Source: Naegleria lovaniensis
Taxonomy: Eukaryota > Heterolobosea > Eutetramitea > Acrasida > Naegleriidae
NCBI RefSeq assembly: GCF_003324165.1
Contig: NW_025407827.1
Span: 186,001-250,000 of the forward strand
Direction of reading: 5' to 3'
Length of the DNA: 64,000 bases
The translations under genes were made by a program, and so were the position numbers. The notes beneath the pieces are model-generated. The model saw nothing but the letters and a program-made list of their open reading frames with translations. It did not search any database and was not told the DNA's origin. How positions within the stretch are numbered: the first letter of the stretch is position 1; each line of letters starts with the position of its first letter. Positions 1 through 10,912 of this stretch are shown one piece after another.

Positions 1-1
1 A

Positions 2-3000
2 AAATCATCTAAATCTACAGAGGATGAGACTGGAAAAGAAGACGAAGAAATGGATGGAGCCTCTAATGATGAACAGTCTCCTTCTTCTCCACAACTTCCA
101 GTTACTTCAAGCCATCCAGAAAAGTCCTCACTTTCAAGGTCTGCTTCCACAGCTTCTCTGGGCTCATCTGTTTCTTCAAGCGCAGAACGGCCGTCCACGA
201 TTGCTGTTGCTTCAAACGGCAGCTTTGTTGTCTCTCCAAAATCTGGCTCCAATGCTGGTGGATATTTCATATTCATTCAATGTACCTTTGATAGTAGATT
301 AATTACTGATCTTCAAGAGGTGAAAGTTTTTCTGGGAGATCAAGAGGCAGAAATTAGACAAATTAATCAAAATGCAATTTTCATTGTTGCTCCAAAAACG
401 CAAATGAAAGGCATCGTTCCCATTGAGATTAGAACAAATAATTTTACCGTTTCCAATCCAAATGATCTGAAATTTGAATTTTTAGATGAAAATGCTACTT
501 CGAACATTTTAGTGGATGTAAATGAAAAAAAGAGAAAATTCGACGCTTGCTGTGACTCGGTTGAGGTCAGCAGCGTCAATAACACAACCAATTCAAATGC
601 ATTCAATCCAGCAATAGTGAGTAACTGTGCTCCGTCATCATCGACGATGCCAAAGGAGAAGAAGAAAAAGAAGAGAAAGGAAGTGCTTACACCGTACAGA
701 CGTGAATGGGCAATTGTTATTGCCATTGACAAGTATCACCACAATGGACTTCTTCATGAGTCGTCTGCATCATCTGTACACGATGCCATGAACTTGGCCA
801 ATATTTTGACCAAGATTTATGGCTTTGAAGTTCGATTACTTCTCAATGAGGAGGCCACTTGGGCAAAAGTCAATCAATTATTTGTTTCTCTAGCTGAAAG
901 TGACAGTCTACAAAATGATGACGCAATCTTGATCTATTTTACAGGAGTATCTATTTCAAAGCAATATATTAATGGTTACACTGAAAATTATTTGGCTCTT
1001 TATGACACTGATCCTGACAATTTGATTAATACAGCCATTTCTCAACAATCATTTGTGAATTTCCACCATAGACTCAGCGCAAAGCACATTTTGTTTGTTT
1101 TGGATACCTTCTACAATGGAATTATGATGAAGGTAGTCAATGATGGTCATCCTTCCAAAGACATGAAGTACTATGCCACCAACAAGGCAGTTCAAATGAT
1201 TTGTGCTTCTCAAAGACAAACTGGTATGAGGCCAGGAATTTTCAGTAAGGAACTGGTCAACCTGTTAACCACCATGAAATGGGGTAATGATGGTATCAAG
1301 AGTGGCCACCTAACTCTCACTCCTTTCTACACCACCAGTGATCTTGGAAAACAGCTCCAACTTCGTGTACATAAGGAAACCAATGGAGTACAAGTTCCTC
1401 GCTTTGGTGACATTGAGCTAGGAGGAGGAAACTTTTTATTTATTCCTAAAAGTTATGAAAAGCATAGCTACAATTCAGAACTCGAAAGAATTGTTTCCCT
1501 ACTTTCTCTCTATGAAGATTATATCCAAAATATGAATTTGGGAGACATGGGAAAGCATGAATCTTTGATGTCTTTGCTCAAACTTAAATTTTTCCAAATC
1601 TCCAATTACTACTTGCAAACATTTGAAACATTAATCAAGGAAGAAAAGATTCAGCTACGATCTGATATTTATGCAAGCCAAAAATTGAACCTTACTGAAA
1701 TTATTAAGACGGTTCGTTACAGTTATTTGGCTCTCTATCGATGGGCTGACGATTGGATTCTTCATAACCCGTATCATTTGGCAGATGCCAATAAGAAGCT
1801 GTTAGATTCAAATCCAAGTGCTGTTGTGAAAAGAATTTTCGTGGTTGGTCTCCCAAATATGAGTGAAAATGATGAAAAGCAATACATCAAACTCATGAAA
1901 TATCACCACAATTGCGGCATTGAGGTTCGAGTCGTTCAACATAAGGATTTAGACGACCGAAAGGAAATTCCACATAATTTTTCAATCCTGGATTCGAGAC
2001 TTGCTCACTACCTCTCTTTCGAGGATGATTATCCAAAATCTGTCATTATTTTCAATAGAAAGTCGGTTGCTGATTTGTATTACTCAAAGTGGGTGTATGT
2101 ATACAATCGATCGATTCCATTCAGTACTTACTTCGCAGAGAAGTATCCAAATGAGGTTGTTGAAGATATTCAAACTGATGTGGAACCCATTCAATGTCAG
2201 AGTGGATGCAACTTGGATCATACATCAGCACAAGTGACTGCTCCAAGTTCAGAGCAAGACAAAAACATGAGCTTGACTGATCCTCTCTTATCATTTGACA
2301 TTCATGAGAATATTGAAACTTTACAAATTTGTTTGGATCCATTATTGCAAGGGTTCAAGAAAAAGTTCCTCGAAATGATCAATACCCCAAAGGATAAGGT
2401 ATGTTTTGTGTGTGTTGTAAGAAATTAACAATTTAATTTCTTTTCAATTATGATTATTATGCAACGCTTTTTAATATTTTTGGATAACGTCTCTATTAGC
2501 ATGCTCGCCATTGCGGAAAGTGTTTATTATTGCAAAAGTTCCATTCCATTAGCATGCATTATGAAAATCAAATTACTACATTTTTCTCAAAGGGTGAAAT
2601 TGTCGTCCATGCAAATTTCTATGATACCATGAGACTTCGATTGCATGACATTCAGGAATATGTAGAGCGAAGTTATGTTGGTGTTATTCCCATTCATGCA
2701 TGGAGAGCAAACAATAGAGCTACTCAATCACCATATTTCACACATGAGACTGTATTGGAAATTGCTGATATGAACAAGAGATTGCGAGAACGAAACTCTA
2801 ATATTGTTCTTCAAAGTATATTTGTATTTTATAAGGGTTTATTTGGTCAAAATGGTGAATTTTCTGCCGGGACTTTGAATGAAAATGGAGTGACAAAAAG
2901 CACCATTATTGCTGGATTGAAATATCATAGAGATTGTGGCATTGACGTATTGGTGACATTTTTAGATCATTTGGAACAAGTGAAGGAAGCAGTTGCAGGT

Positions 3001-3245
3001 AATTTCTGTATTATTGATGGAAAAGTGTGCGGATCAACCACACTCTCGAGTGAACCATCAAAATGCTCTGGAACTCATTCCTATTATGTGAACTCGATTG
3101 ACGGAGGAGCAGAGAATGTCAAGCAAAAGAAGGAGCTGTGGAATATCTCAAATCCAATGCCATGCCATTAGAAGAATTTTTGGCCATTCACGATGATTCA
3201 TTATCTTCGGAGGCTGTTAGGGCTATTGTCGAAGATAGCAAGTAA
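2..3245 (+). CDS. IPT plus caspase-like pseudoenzyme with duplicated C-terminal module (5' partial)
   Basis: The frame is open to the window edge, so the N-terminus is missing. Exon 1 runs to 2398 (GT at 2399) and exon 2 starts at 2500; both junctions are phase 0. After a Ser-rich segment comes an IPT/TIG-like beta-sandwich (residues about 70-145 counted from the Met at 50). A basic stretch and a caspase/metacaspase-like domain (about 220-400) follow. The usual His-Gly after the YF strand is replaced (FTGVS) and the LDxCxSG box reads LDTFYNG, so both catalytic residues are lost. This predicts a non-proteolytic scaffold or regulator. Two copies of a module with the pattern KYHxxCGI(E/D)V...NFxIxD follow at about 593-657 and at nucleotides 2797-3050. 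The frame stops at 3171, but another frame reads sensibly to a stop at 3245, suggesting an indel near 3110. Function is unknown; the domain calls come from motif pattern only. Confidence 0.6.
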
Positions 3246-3262
3246 TTTTAAATCTATTCTTG

Positions 3263-3754
3263 TTAAATGTGTGTTATTATTATACCACTAATTTCGTCAT
3301 CACTTGTAAATAAGAAAGTTAAATCAATAAATTTTGAAAATTCTTGTCTCTCCAGTTGAGCGAGCATGGTACGATGAAAATTCAACGCATAACCTTGTAG
3401 CAGGGGTAATTGTTTCATTTGTTTCAAAACCTCAATTTCCTCTTCTTTGTATCGATGTAAAACATCGGCTGTATTTGATTCAACACCATCTCTCAAATGC
3501 AACAACAATACCTCTCCAACTTGAAAATAGATTGGTTTGCGAACATGGCCTCTAAACACACATTTCAAAGTTTTTGAAGTTCCATAATCGATATCATATT
3601 GGCATTCCATCACACTTCTTGGCTTGATAACATTCACAACGATTCCATACACTTGATCTGGTTCTTCTTTGAGGCGAATATTTGCTTCTGGATGCACTGA
3701 TGCAACGCATGTTTTGCGCAGAACATGTTTCTTTGATTTCTTGTTGAAAGGCAT
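3263..3754 (-). CDS. Divergent eIF1A-like S1/OB-fold protein
   Basis: 163-residue protein starting at the Met of MPFNKKSKK, which matches the MPxNK-type start of eIF1A; the upstream in-frame ATG codons are less likely. The centre fits an eIF1A-type OB fold: VYGIVVNV, then CVFRGHVRKPIYFQVGE, then LLLHLRD, then ADVLHRYKEEEIEVLK. The last block corresponds to the ADVIxKYxxDEAxxLK helix of eIF1A. eIF1A binds the 40S A site and promotes scanning and start-codon choice. The N-terminal basic tail is shorter and the C-terminal acidic tail of true eIF1A is absent, so this may be a paralogue rather than the housekeeping factor. It converges on the caspase-like gene with almost no gap. Confidence 0.6.
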   Translation of the reverse strand: MPFNKKSKKHVLRKTCVASVHPEANIRLKEEPDQVYGIVVNVIKPRSVMECQYDIDYGTSKTLKCVFRGHVRKPIYFQVGEVLLLHLRDGVESNTADVLHRYKEEEIEVLKQMKQLPLLQGYALNFHRTMLAQLERQEFSKFIDLTFLFTSDDEISGIIITHI

Positions 3755-3868
3755 TTTTTTGTAACACAACTGCATCCTGAAAATGAAATCTGTGAATGTC
3801 GCAAACAGTGATATTATCATCGAGATTGCATTACATTGATGGAATACTCGCTCTGTTATTGAAATTTC

Positions 3869-4702
3869 TTACATAAGGGCCTTCTTTAAGGCATTGAAAA
3901 GAATTTGTGCCAATTTGTCAGAGCCTTTGGGTGAGAAATGTAAATTGTCAGAAGCCCAATACTCTTTTCTCTCCTCGGGAGTACATTTAAACCAATTAAT
4001 CTCATTCATTAAATCAACAAACACCATTTTCTTTCCTGGAATTTGTTTTTGATTGTATTCTTCCACAAACTTTAAAATACTTTCATTCAGTTTCAGCTTT
4101 TTCTTATAAAAAACATCTCTAAATTGTTCGATATTGTCAGCATAACAGGATGGAGTTGAGCATGCAACCACAAATTCAACACTCTTTTCATTCAAGCATA
4201 TTTGATACATGTCAAGCAAATTTTTGAACACTTGCTCACTTGAGCTCTGTGAAAAGACAAAATCATTAGTTCCTCCAATAATAATGACACCTCTATAATC
4301 CTGGAGTGGAATCAATGGAACTTCATTTGGATACATGTTATCAAAAGTTTCATCAGGACGATGATATTGAACATCCTTCTGTGAAAGTTGTTTCTTTAGA
4401 AATCTTGGCAAACGATCTTTCATTTCAGGTGTTTGTTCTCCATTCACTCCGAATTGATAAACGTTGTAGGATGTTCTCAACGGTACGTCTTTTGGTATAT
4501 TATTTTCAATTATAATTATGGAGCTATGATCCTGATTAGTACCAATAGGTTCATTGAGCAATCGCTGTAATTCTACAGAATAGGGATGATAATTCATTCC
4601 ATTGTTATAAAATCCTCTCGTAAGAGAATCTCCAATAGCCATGATCGGAAAGGAAGTATCATCATGACTAGACTCAATTTCTAGTACTACTGGTTTTTTC
4701 AT
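3869..4702 (-). CDS. GDSL/SGNH-family hydrolase
   Basis: Single-exon 277-residue protein. Block I is IGDSLTRG with the predicted nucleophile Ser26. Block III is VIIIGGTNDF, supplying the oxyanion-hole Gly and Asn. Block V is SDNLHFSPKG, with Asp252 and His255 as the rest of the triad. These match the SGNH esterase/lipase superfamily, whose members hydrolyse ester or thioester bonds in lipids or polysaccharides. There is no obvious signal peptide, so a cytosolic location is likely. The substrate cannot be read from sequence. The gene is transcribed away from the RCC1-repeat gene at 5001 and lies head-to-tail upstream of the eIF1A-like gene. Confidence 0.8.
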   Translation of the reverse strand: MKKPVVLEIESSHDDTSFPIMAIGDSLTRGFYNNGMNYHPYSVELQRLLNEPIGTNQDHSSIIIIENNIPKDVPLRTSYNVYQFGVNGEQTPEMKDRLPRFLKKQLSQKDVQYHRPDETFDNMYPNEVPLIPLQDYRGVIIIGGTNDFVFSQSSSEQVFKNLLDMYQICLNEKSVEFVVACSTPSCYADNIEQFRDVFYKKKLKLNESILKFVEEYNQKQIPGKKMVFVDLMNEINWFKCTPEERKEYWASDNLHFSPKGSDKLAQILFNALKKALM

Positions 4703-5000
4703 ATTATTATTCTTTTGAAGAGAGGCTTGGGATGATTAAGAAGACTTGTTTTTTATCACGACAATGATCATCATGTTCTAAATAGATCTATTTGTTTGCC
4801 AATAATTATTGTATCGGATACAAGTTGGATCATTTTTTTGTGCATGAACAGGTTCTTCTTCTTCTTCTTCCCTTAATGACTCTCATGATGGGTTTGTAGA
4901 TCAAGGATAACCATAATTACTGAATATCTCAGTTCCAAGTTCAGCGAAGGGATGTTTGAAATGTTTTTAATTTTTACATTAAAAATTTCCATCAACGTTC
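4703..5000. other. Divergent intergenic region
   Basis: 298 bp between the divergent SGNH hydrolase and RCC1-repeat genes, presumably holding both promoters. It contains a 14-bp perfect palindrome centred on AGATCT (4780-4793) and a (CTT)n microsatellite at about 4856-4869. No gene seen. Confidence 0.4.
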
Positions 5001-7016
5001 ATGGGATCCAAACACTCTTCTCGACAACATCATCAGACACGTTTTAAAAACATAACACGGACCAAAGTTTGGAATCAACAACCACTAGACACTTCTCAAC
5101 AAAATAGTTTTAAAATTACAATGTCTGAGTCTTCCGATAATGATCAAGAACTTCCAAATTTTGTTGATTTTGACGATGTGGATCAGGAAAGGAAAACAAG
5201 CAACATGACAAATAGTAGTAGTAGTAGTGGTCGTGAATTTTTGGAATCATGTCCTGCATTTATTTTGGATTGTTCGAGCAGTCGGAATGAATTTCTATCG
5301 AGTGATAAAAATTCTGAATTTAAATCGTATCAGTCCATTCGGAAAGTGTTATGTGGAAGTAGACATTTATTTATTTGGATGGATGAAAAGTCATCAATTC
5401 CTGGTGCATCATGTCAAGAAAGCAATCGATTGGATGATTCAAAGACGTTGATTACGGTTCAACATGCATTGTTTGCTTGTGGAGGTATGTCATTAATGAA
5501 CCGTGACAAGAGTTGTTCAACTATTCAAATTTCTTCAAATGATTGACATGGAAATTACAATGCGTTGATCGAAACGAATGGATTTCATGCAAATTCATTC
5601 ATTTTCATTTAACACATGATCCTATTGTTTTCGTCGACAACTATTAGACAACGACTATTCACAATGTGGATGCACTTTTCAATCCAAGACCAAATCTCCA
5701 ACTATTCAAAAGGTTGATTTGAATATTCCCCTTTCCGATTGTACTCATATTCCTGAAAATGATTTGAAATTGTTACGACAAGTTTCCAACCAACTTTGGC
5801 ATTTGAAAAATGTGTACACGATTTGTAATTATTCATTCTTTCACATTGTTACCACAGAAAACGATTTACAATATGAATTATTAGTGGCATCTGGATGGAA
5901 TAATGTTGGATGTTGTGGCGTGGGTGACTCATCAGGAAGCTCAGTAACACGAAAAATTGTCTTGTTTCATTACAATGGAAAGCAATCAGCGTTTTTGCCA
6001 GAACATGAACAGATTTCTCTCGTTTCAGCTGGAGTAAGTGTTGTACTCAACTCGTTTGAATGACCTTTTGAAATTTCACACATTAACATGACCTTATTTG
6101 AAAATTTTAAAAAAAACATTAGGGTTGTAACTCCATTCTCGTCTCATGGAATTCCCTCAAACGTACTCAACAAGTATACATGTGTGGAGAAACTATTGAA
6201 CACATTTATGGCAATTCCAACAACTTTCCTGGATCCGTCTTTTCTCTCGATTCAAATTTTGTGAATCAATACATCATGACACAACACTCGTCGAGTGATA
6301 GAACTATTATCAAAATCCATGCTGCCTATGGTTCTTCTCATTTTCTCCTCTCTGATTGTTCCTTGCTGTCGTTTGGACATTTTGCTCTTAGTGACCCTAC
6401 ACACAACCGAACGGTAGTAGAACCTCATTGGATTGATTCCAATCAACTCGATGGAGAGTCCATTAAGGATTTTGTCGTCTATGAATCCATCTTCGCACTC
6501 TTAACCTATGAAGGAAATGTATGGGTTCCAAGTTCCAATACCGAAGCATCTAAGAAATCATGCACAAGCTTAACAGTCTTTGAATTCGGACCTGGATCTA
6601 TTTCTCGAATCAGTGTCTCTTTAAACTATGATGGAGTGATTTGTCAATGCGAGGACAATAATATTTATCTGATTTCAAAGACTCCCTATTTGCTGGAACC
6701 TCCAACATCATCATCATCCTTCAGCAATACAAAGACGGAGAAGGTAAATTTATTTCATATAACGATGGATCGTTTTATGAAACGACATGATCGTATGAAA
6801 AACAAATCCAAGCGGTTATTGGGAAAATTATCAGAGATGGTACTGGATGGCCATGCGGATGTTTCATTACACGGACTTCATGGCCTGTTTTTAGTATTTC
6901 ATATGAATCAAAGGAAGGAGAGGGCTAAACAACAAATGTGCCAGAAATTATGGAATCAAGTAAGGACGAGCTTGGATCTTCCTAAAAATCCATTTGTAGA
7001 TGTTTGGATCCTGTAG
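5001..7016 (+). CDS. RCC1-repeat (beta-propeller) protein with myristoylation-type N-terminus
   Basis: Three exons: 5001-5484, 5648-6033 and 6123-7016 (587 residues). Splicing rebuilds RCC1 strands across the junctions: ...FACGDNDYSQCGCT at the first, and SAGGCNSILVSW...VYMCGET at the second. This pattern (GxN/DxxxQxG followed by xxxGxxHSxxxxxxxGxxYxxG) is typical of RCC1 propeller blades, which often serve as Ran or Rab exchange factors or ubiquitin-ligase adaptors. The protein starts MGSKHSS, a good N-myristoylation consensus (Gly2, Ser6), suggesting membrane attachment. A Ser-run is encoded by an AGT repeat near 5214. The blades are divergent, so exchange activity is not assured. Confidence 0.65.
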
Positions 7017-7177
7017 AATGTTATTGTAAAACGAAATATTAATATTTTAAATCTTGTAACATTCTCTCGAGTCTGAATAATCTTTGGAAGATATTATTGA
7101 GAATTCGGAACAAGTCAAATTTGGATATTCATTATTAATGATGTTTATTGTGAAAAGCCTTAAATCACCAAAAAAAA

Positions 7178-8257
7178 ATGAAACGAGAAAGCAAGTTGAT
7201 GAAATTTAGTGTGATTATGGATCCTTTCATTGTACCTCTTCAGTTGGAGGATAGTATTCAATGTCTAGCTCCATCCAATAAGATGACGAAGCAACATGAT
7301 GATCATGTATCCATAGAGATGGATGAATTGGTTGAACAACAAGATCATTTCAAGCTCTCCGATAGGAATTTGAGCGTTTTGGAACAAGAACTTCCATCAG
7401 AAATTATAATTTATATTTTACAATTTTTAACTGCACACGATCTCGGAATATTGAACAGGACTTCAAGAAATTTTAGATATTATTGGATTGGTTCTCGATC
7501 AGGATTTAATTGGAAATTTCTTCATGAATTTAAAAATCATAGTGATTATCATTTATTTATTGGGCCTGACACGGACAGTGAATTGTCCAGTTACTTGTTC
7601 AAAAAGTATTGGTGTCGAAGATTTGAACAGTCCTTCAAGAAATTAGAGTACGGAAGAGAAAGCTTTAACAGTGATTTTGCTTCCATTGCGCTACTAGGAC
7701 CTCCTCATTCTGGAAAAACAAGTTATTGTCGATCGTTTATGAGGAGTGAGTGGCCTCTTAATGACAATAACTATCAACCTACTGTAAAATTTCAAACCTG
7801 TTGCGTGTCCTTTCGAAGATCAAGTGGCTCAACCACAGTACTTAAATTGTGTGATGTTGGGTTTACAGATAGAACCATGTTCCAACAAATGCTTTTCATG
7901 AATTTTGTCATGTTCTTTTTTGATTTGAGTGACGAACAAAGTTTTGAGGAGTGTGTGAAATATATCAAGCATTTTGTGCAAGTATTGAGAAAACAACCAC
8001 AACAATTGAATTCACATTTACTTTCACATCACAAAACAGTATGCATTGTTGGCGCTAAAAGTGATTTACCACGAAAAGTTCCAGATGAAAGCATTCAAAA
8101 ACTTTTAAACACCATCCTTCCCAATGAAGGTGTGTTGCTTGGCGATTTGAGAATACAATATTTTGAACTAAGTTCAAAAGAAAATAAGGGAACATGCTAT
8201 CCATTGTATTTTATAATGAGGACACACTTGAAGTCAAGAGAGGCAACTGGAGTGTGA
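7178..8257 (+). CDS. F-box protein fused to a Ras-like small GTPase domain
   Basis: Single exon, 359 residues, start preceded by a run of A. An F-box occupies about 70-110 (ELPSEIIIYILQFL...LNRTSRNFRYYW) and would bind SKP1 in an SCF ubiquitin ligase. From about 168 a Ras/Rab-type G domain follows. It has a P-loop GPPHSGKTS (about 174-182), a switch-I Thr in YQPTV, a DxxG-like element LCDVGF that lacks the normal spacing, G4 as GAKSD in place of NKxD, and G5 as SSK. The altered G3 and G4 suggest changed nucleotide binding or slow hydrolysis. The natural reading is an SCF substrate adaptor controlled by, or evolved from, a GTPase. No membrane-anchoring C-terminal Cys motif is present. Confidence 0.75.
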   Translation: MKRESKLMKFSVIMDPFIVPLQLEDSIQCLAPSNKMTKQHDDHVSIEMDELVEQQDHFKLSDRNLSVLEQELPSEIIIYILQFLTAHDLGILNRTSRNFRYYWIGSRSGFNWKFLHEFKNHSDYHLFIGPDTDSELSSYLFKKYWCRRFEQSFKKLEYGRESFNSDFASIALLGPPHSGKTSYCRSFMRSEWPLNDNNYQPTVKFQTCCVSFRRSSGSTTVLKLCDVGFTDRTMFQQMLFMNFVMFFFDLSDEQSFEECVKYIKHFVQVLRKQPQQLNSHLLSHHKTVCIVGAKSDLPRKVPDESIQKLLNTILPNEGVLLGDLRIQYFELSSKENKGTCYPLYFIMRTHLKSREATGV

Positions 8258-8377
8258 AATTTCTTCCATTCCATTGGTTTGGAAATTTCGTATCACTTGG
8301 ATTTCCTCTTGCATGAATCTTGTCATGATACCTTTATTGATTTCACAACAGAGAATACATCATGCTAGGACAGTTAT

Positions 8378-9252
8378 TTACTTTTTATTCTTTTTGTTTT
8401 TCCACTCATTTTCAAAATCTTCAATCTTGGATGTGATGTTCACAGGTTTTCCTTGTTTTAACAATTCAACAACAACACGACCAATGTTTCTACAATCATC
8501 AATTCCTGAATGATGTCTTCCAATTAGATCCAGCTTTAAATCTTGCAACATGCAAGTCATTCCATGAATGGATTTGTTGAATAATTTCGAATATACTTTT
8601 TTTAAATTAGTCCAAGAAGAGAAGTAGGAAGGAACTTTGATTTGTTCTTTTCGACATTGTTTGGTGATCATGGTCTGTGAAAGTTAAAGAATGAAATTAA
8701 ATATCAATCTGTTTGAATCATTAAACAACTTACTTTGAGATCCCAATCACCACAGGTTACAAACGCAAATTTCAAATTCTTGTTAATGAAATTCTCCATC
8801 ATCCATTCATTGTGCAATTTCATGACTGTTTCAAACTCCACGCCAGCATCCACCCATTCTTGTTGAATTCCAGTCAATTCTTTACAAAATTGAGTCAAAA
8901 TCTTATTTTCTTTTGGTTTTACATAATAATGAAATTCAAAATCTGTTTGCAATGTTCGGGCATTGATGGCCAATGTGGGAAATTCAATAATTTCATTTCG
9001 GAAATTTTTGATTTTGTCATCACACGTAGCTTCAAAATCCAAAATGAGATAATAATCAAAACTAGGAGAGGCTGAGGAGCTTGATGGTGTCGAGTTCATC
9101 GTTAGAGATTCACTAGTGTGCACAAATATTATCAACCACAACAATGATGAAGTTGTTTTTTTTAGTGTTTTATGTTTGATCAAGTTCAAGCTGCAGCTTT
9201 TACTTTCAAATTGCAAATTGAAAAGAAACCTTGAGAGTGCACTTGATATCAT
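8378..9252 (-). CDS. ERI1-like DEDDh 3'-5' exoribonuclease
   Basis: Two exons: complement(8734-9252) and complement(8378-8674), joined in phase 0 to give ...GDWDLKTMITKQC. Catalytic elements of the DEDDh family are visible: ILDFEATCDD (first Asp-Glu), TCGDWDLK (second Asp), and HHSGIDDCRN (His plus last Asp). The order and the WTNLKKVYSKLF segment match ERI1/3'hExo and Snipper-type enzymes. These trim histone mRNA stem-loops, small RNAs or 5.8S rRNA 3' ends. The start may be the Met at 9252 or the Met at 9099. The extra 51 residues contain a hydrophobic stretch (LLWLIIFV) and could be a leader or untranslated. A 26-bp inverted repeat lies just upstream. Confidence 0.8.
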
Positions 9253-9563
9253 GTTACAACATTTAATAAAATTCTATGAACATGAAAATGTTTGGCACTT
9301 CAATATGCTTCAAATGATACAATCGTTCATATCATTTGAAGCATATTGAAATGCCAGACGGCGCTTCGGGTTTATTTCGTGAGCTTTATTTTTGTGGTTT
9401 TTTTTAATAATTCAAAATATTTTTCTTTTTGTAAACAGGAAAGTTTAACGCTTCGGTAACTGTTTAACTCGTACATGGTTGGCTGAATGAATCATGATCA
9501 ATCCTTTACCATGCTTGAACGAATGTTTGTATCAACCACTCTCAGATTTCTCTGTTCAAAAAA
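9253..9563. other. Divergent promoter region (ERI1-like / PEX3)
   Basis: 311 bp without a gene. Apart from the inverted repeat at 9294-9355 it holds T-rich and A-rich stretches only. Confidence 0.5.
9294..9355. repeat. Long inverted repeat (26-bp arms, 10-bp loop)
   Basis: The left arm at 9294-9319 and the right arm at 9330-9355 are complementary at 25 of 26 positions, separated by a 10-base spacer. It sits about 40 bp upstream of the outer start of the ERI1-like exonuclease, in the 311-bp divergent gap before PEX3. RNA made from it would fold into a strong hairpin. It may be a regulatory element, a small-RNA source or a relic of a miniature mobile element. Confidence 0.8.
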
Positions 9564-10912
9564 ATGATTGCAAATTTCTATCGGAAACACAAGACCAAAT
9601 TATTATGGGCAGGTGTGATTGGTGGTTTGGTGAGCGTGGGTGGAGGGATTGCCTATTATTGGTATCGGAAGAAGAAGGATGAAGAGAAGGAGAAAGCTAA
9701 GAGAGAACAACAGATGAGATATTTATTTTCCGAGAATAATAATACTGCCAAAGTAGCCTTGTTATCTGTAATACCACAGGTGAGTAGTTTTAGATGATGA
9801 TAAATTGGCTGTGATGATGATAATACGTGTAAAATTGATGTAATTAACTGGACAATGGAAATTATTATTTTGAAAATGTAAATCATGAACGGAAAATAAT
9901 TATATTCCACATAAAAAAGCTGTTGGAAGAAATTGAGAAAGCCTATCCAACGCAATCTTTGGTAGAAGAATTAAAGACACAAAAGAATTTATCAACGGAA
10001 CGAAAAAAGAAGCTTTGGGAGAAAATCAAGCTTGAATCATTCACAAGAGTTATTTCTTCTATCTATGCTCTGTGCATGATGGATACCATCTTGTCAATAC
10101 AAATATCAATGATCGGAAGACACTTGTATATGGAACACACTTACAAGAACAAGAAAATTGAAGAAGGAATTGAAGATGAAAGACTCAAGAATCACTTATC
10201 GCTTTCCTCTGACAGAAGAACACAACATCGATTCTTAGGATACGCTGCTCATTTCCAGAATGTTGGTCTCCCAACATTGATATCATTGGTGGAGTCTGTT
10301 GTTAAGGCTCATATTTCTGACTTGTCACTCAAGCATCTTTTCGCCATAAACGATTTTAAGGAATTGGTGGAAAATGTCAGGAAAAATGTAGAGCAAAAAT
10401 TGGACTTTCCTCCATCCTCCACAACAAACAATGCAGGCCCAAAAATTGCAGAATTATTACTGCCTGATCTGTCTCAAATTCCTGAAGCTGAACAATCTGA
10501 CACTAATGCTGGAGACAACAAAAATAGCTATTCTTCAGCCCTTAACAAGTCCACCAAAGAAGAAAATGACAAGGTTCTAAAGCTATTGTACGAGTTGTCA
10601 GATCTCATTGAATCACCAGAATATTTTAATGTGTTCAGAGAGACTTGCAATAGTGCATTTGCTGTGTTATATGGACGAATGGAAGAACAAATTACCAAGA
10701 CTGCTAAAAGAAGTGAAGATGTGGATGCTCCACTCCGTTTACCAATGGTCAATGTTAGCACATGGTTAACAAAAGAACTGAGAGTGATTATGAGCAAGAA
10801 GGAAGATTTGGATCTTTCAGAGCCTGGTTACGTAGAACAGATTCATACAAGCCCATTTCTGACCAAATATAGCGTACTTATTTATGCCAGAGATTTGCTT
10901 CTCTACGAGTAG
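9564..10912 (+). CDS. PEX3: Peroxin-3 (peroxisome membrane biogenesis factor)
   Basis: Two exons, 9564-9779 and 9920-10912, phase 0, 402 residues. The N-terminus has the PEX3 layout: a short basic FYRKHKTK segment, a glycine-rich transmembrane helix (LLWAGVIGGLVSVGGGIAYYWY), then a charged KKKDEEKEK stretch. Exon 2 carries the family core LWEKIKLESFTRVISSIYALCMM...IQISMIGRHLYM. PEX3 anchors in the ER or peroxisome membrane and docks PEX19 to insert peroxisomal membrane proteins. Length is close to fungal and animal PEX3. Its presence implies functional peroxisomes. It converges with the DCN1-like gene downstream. Confidence 0.85.
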
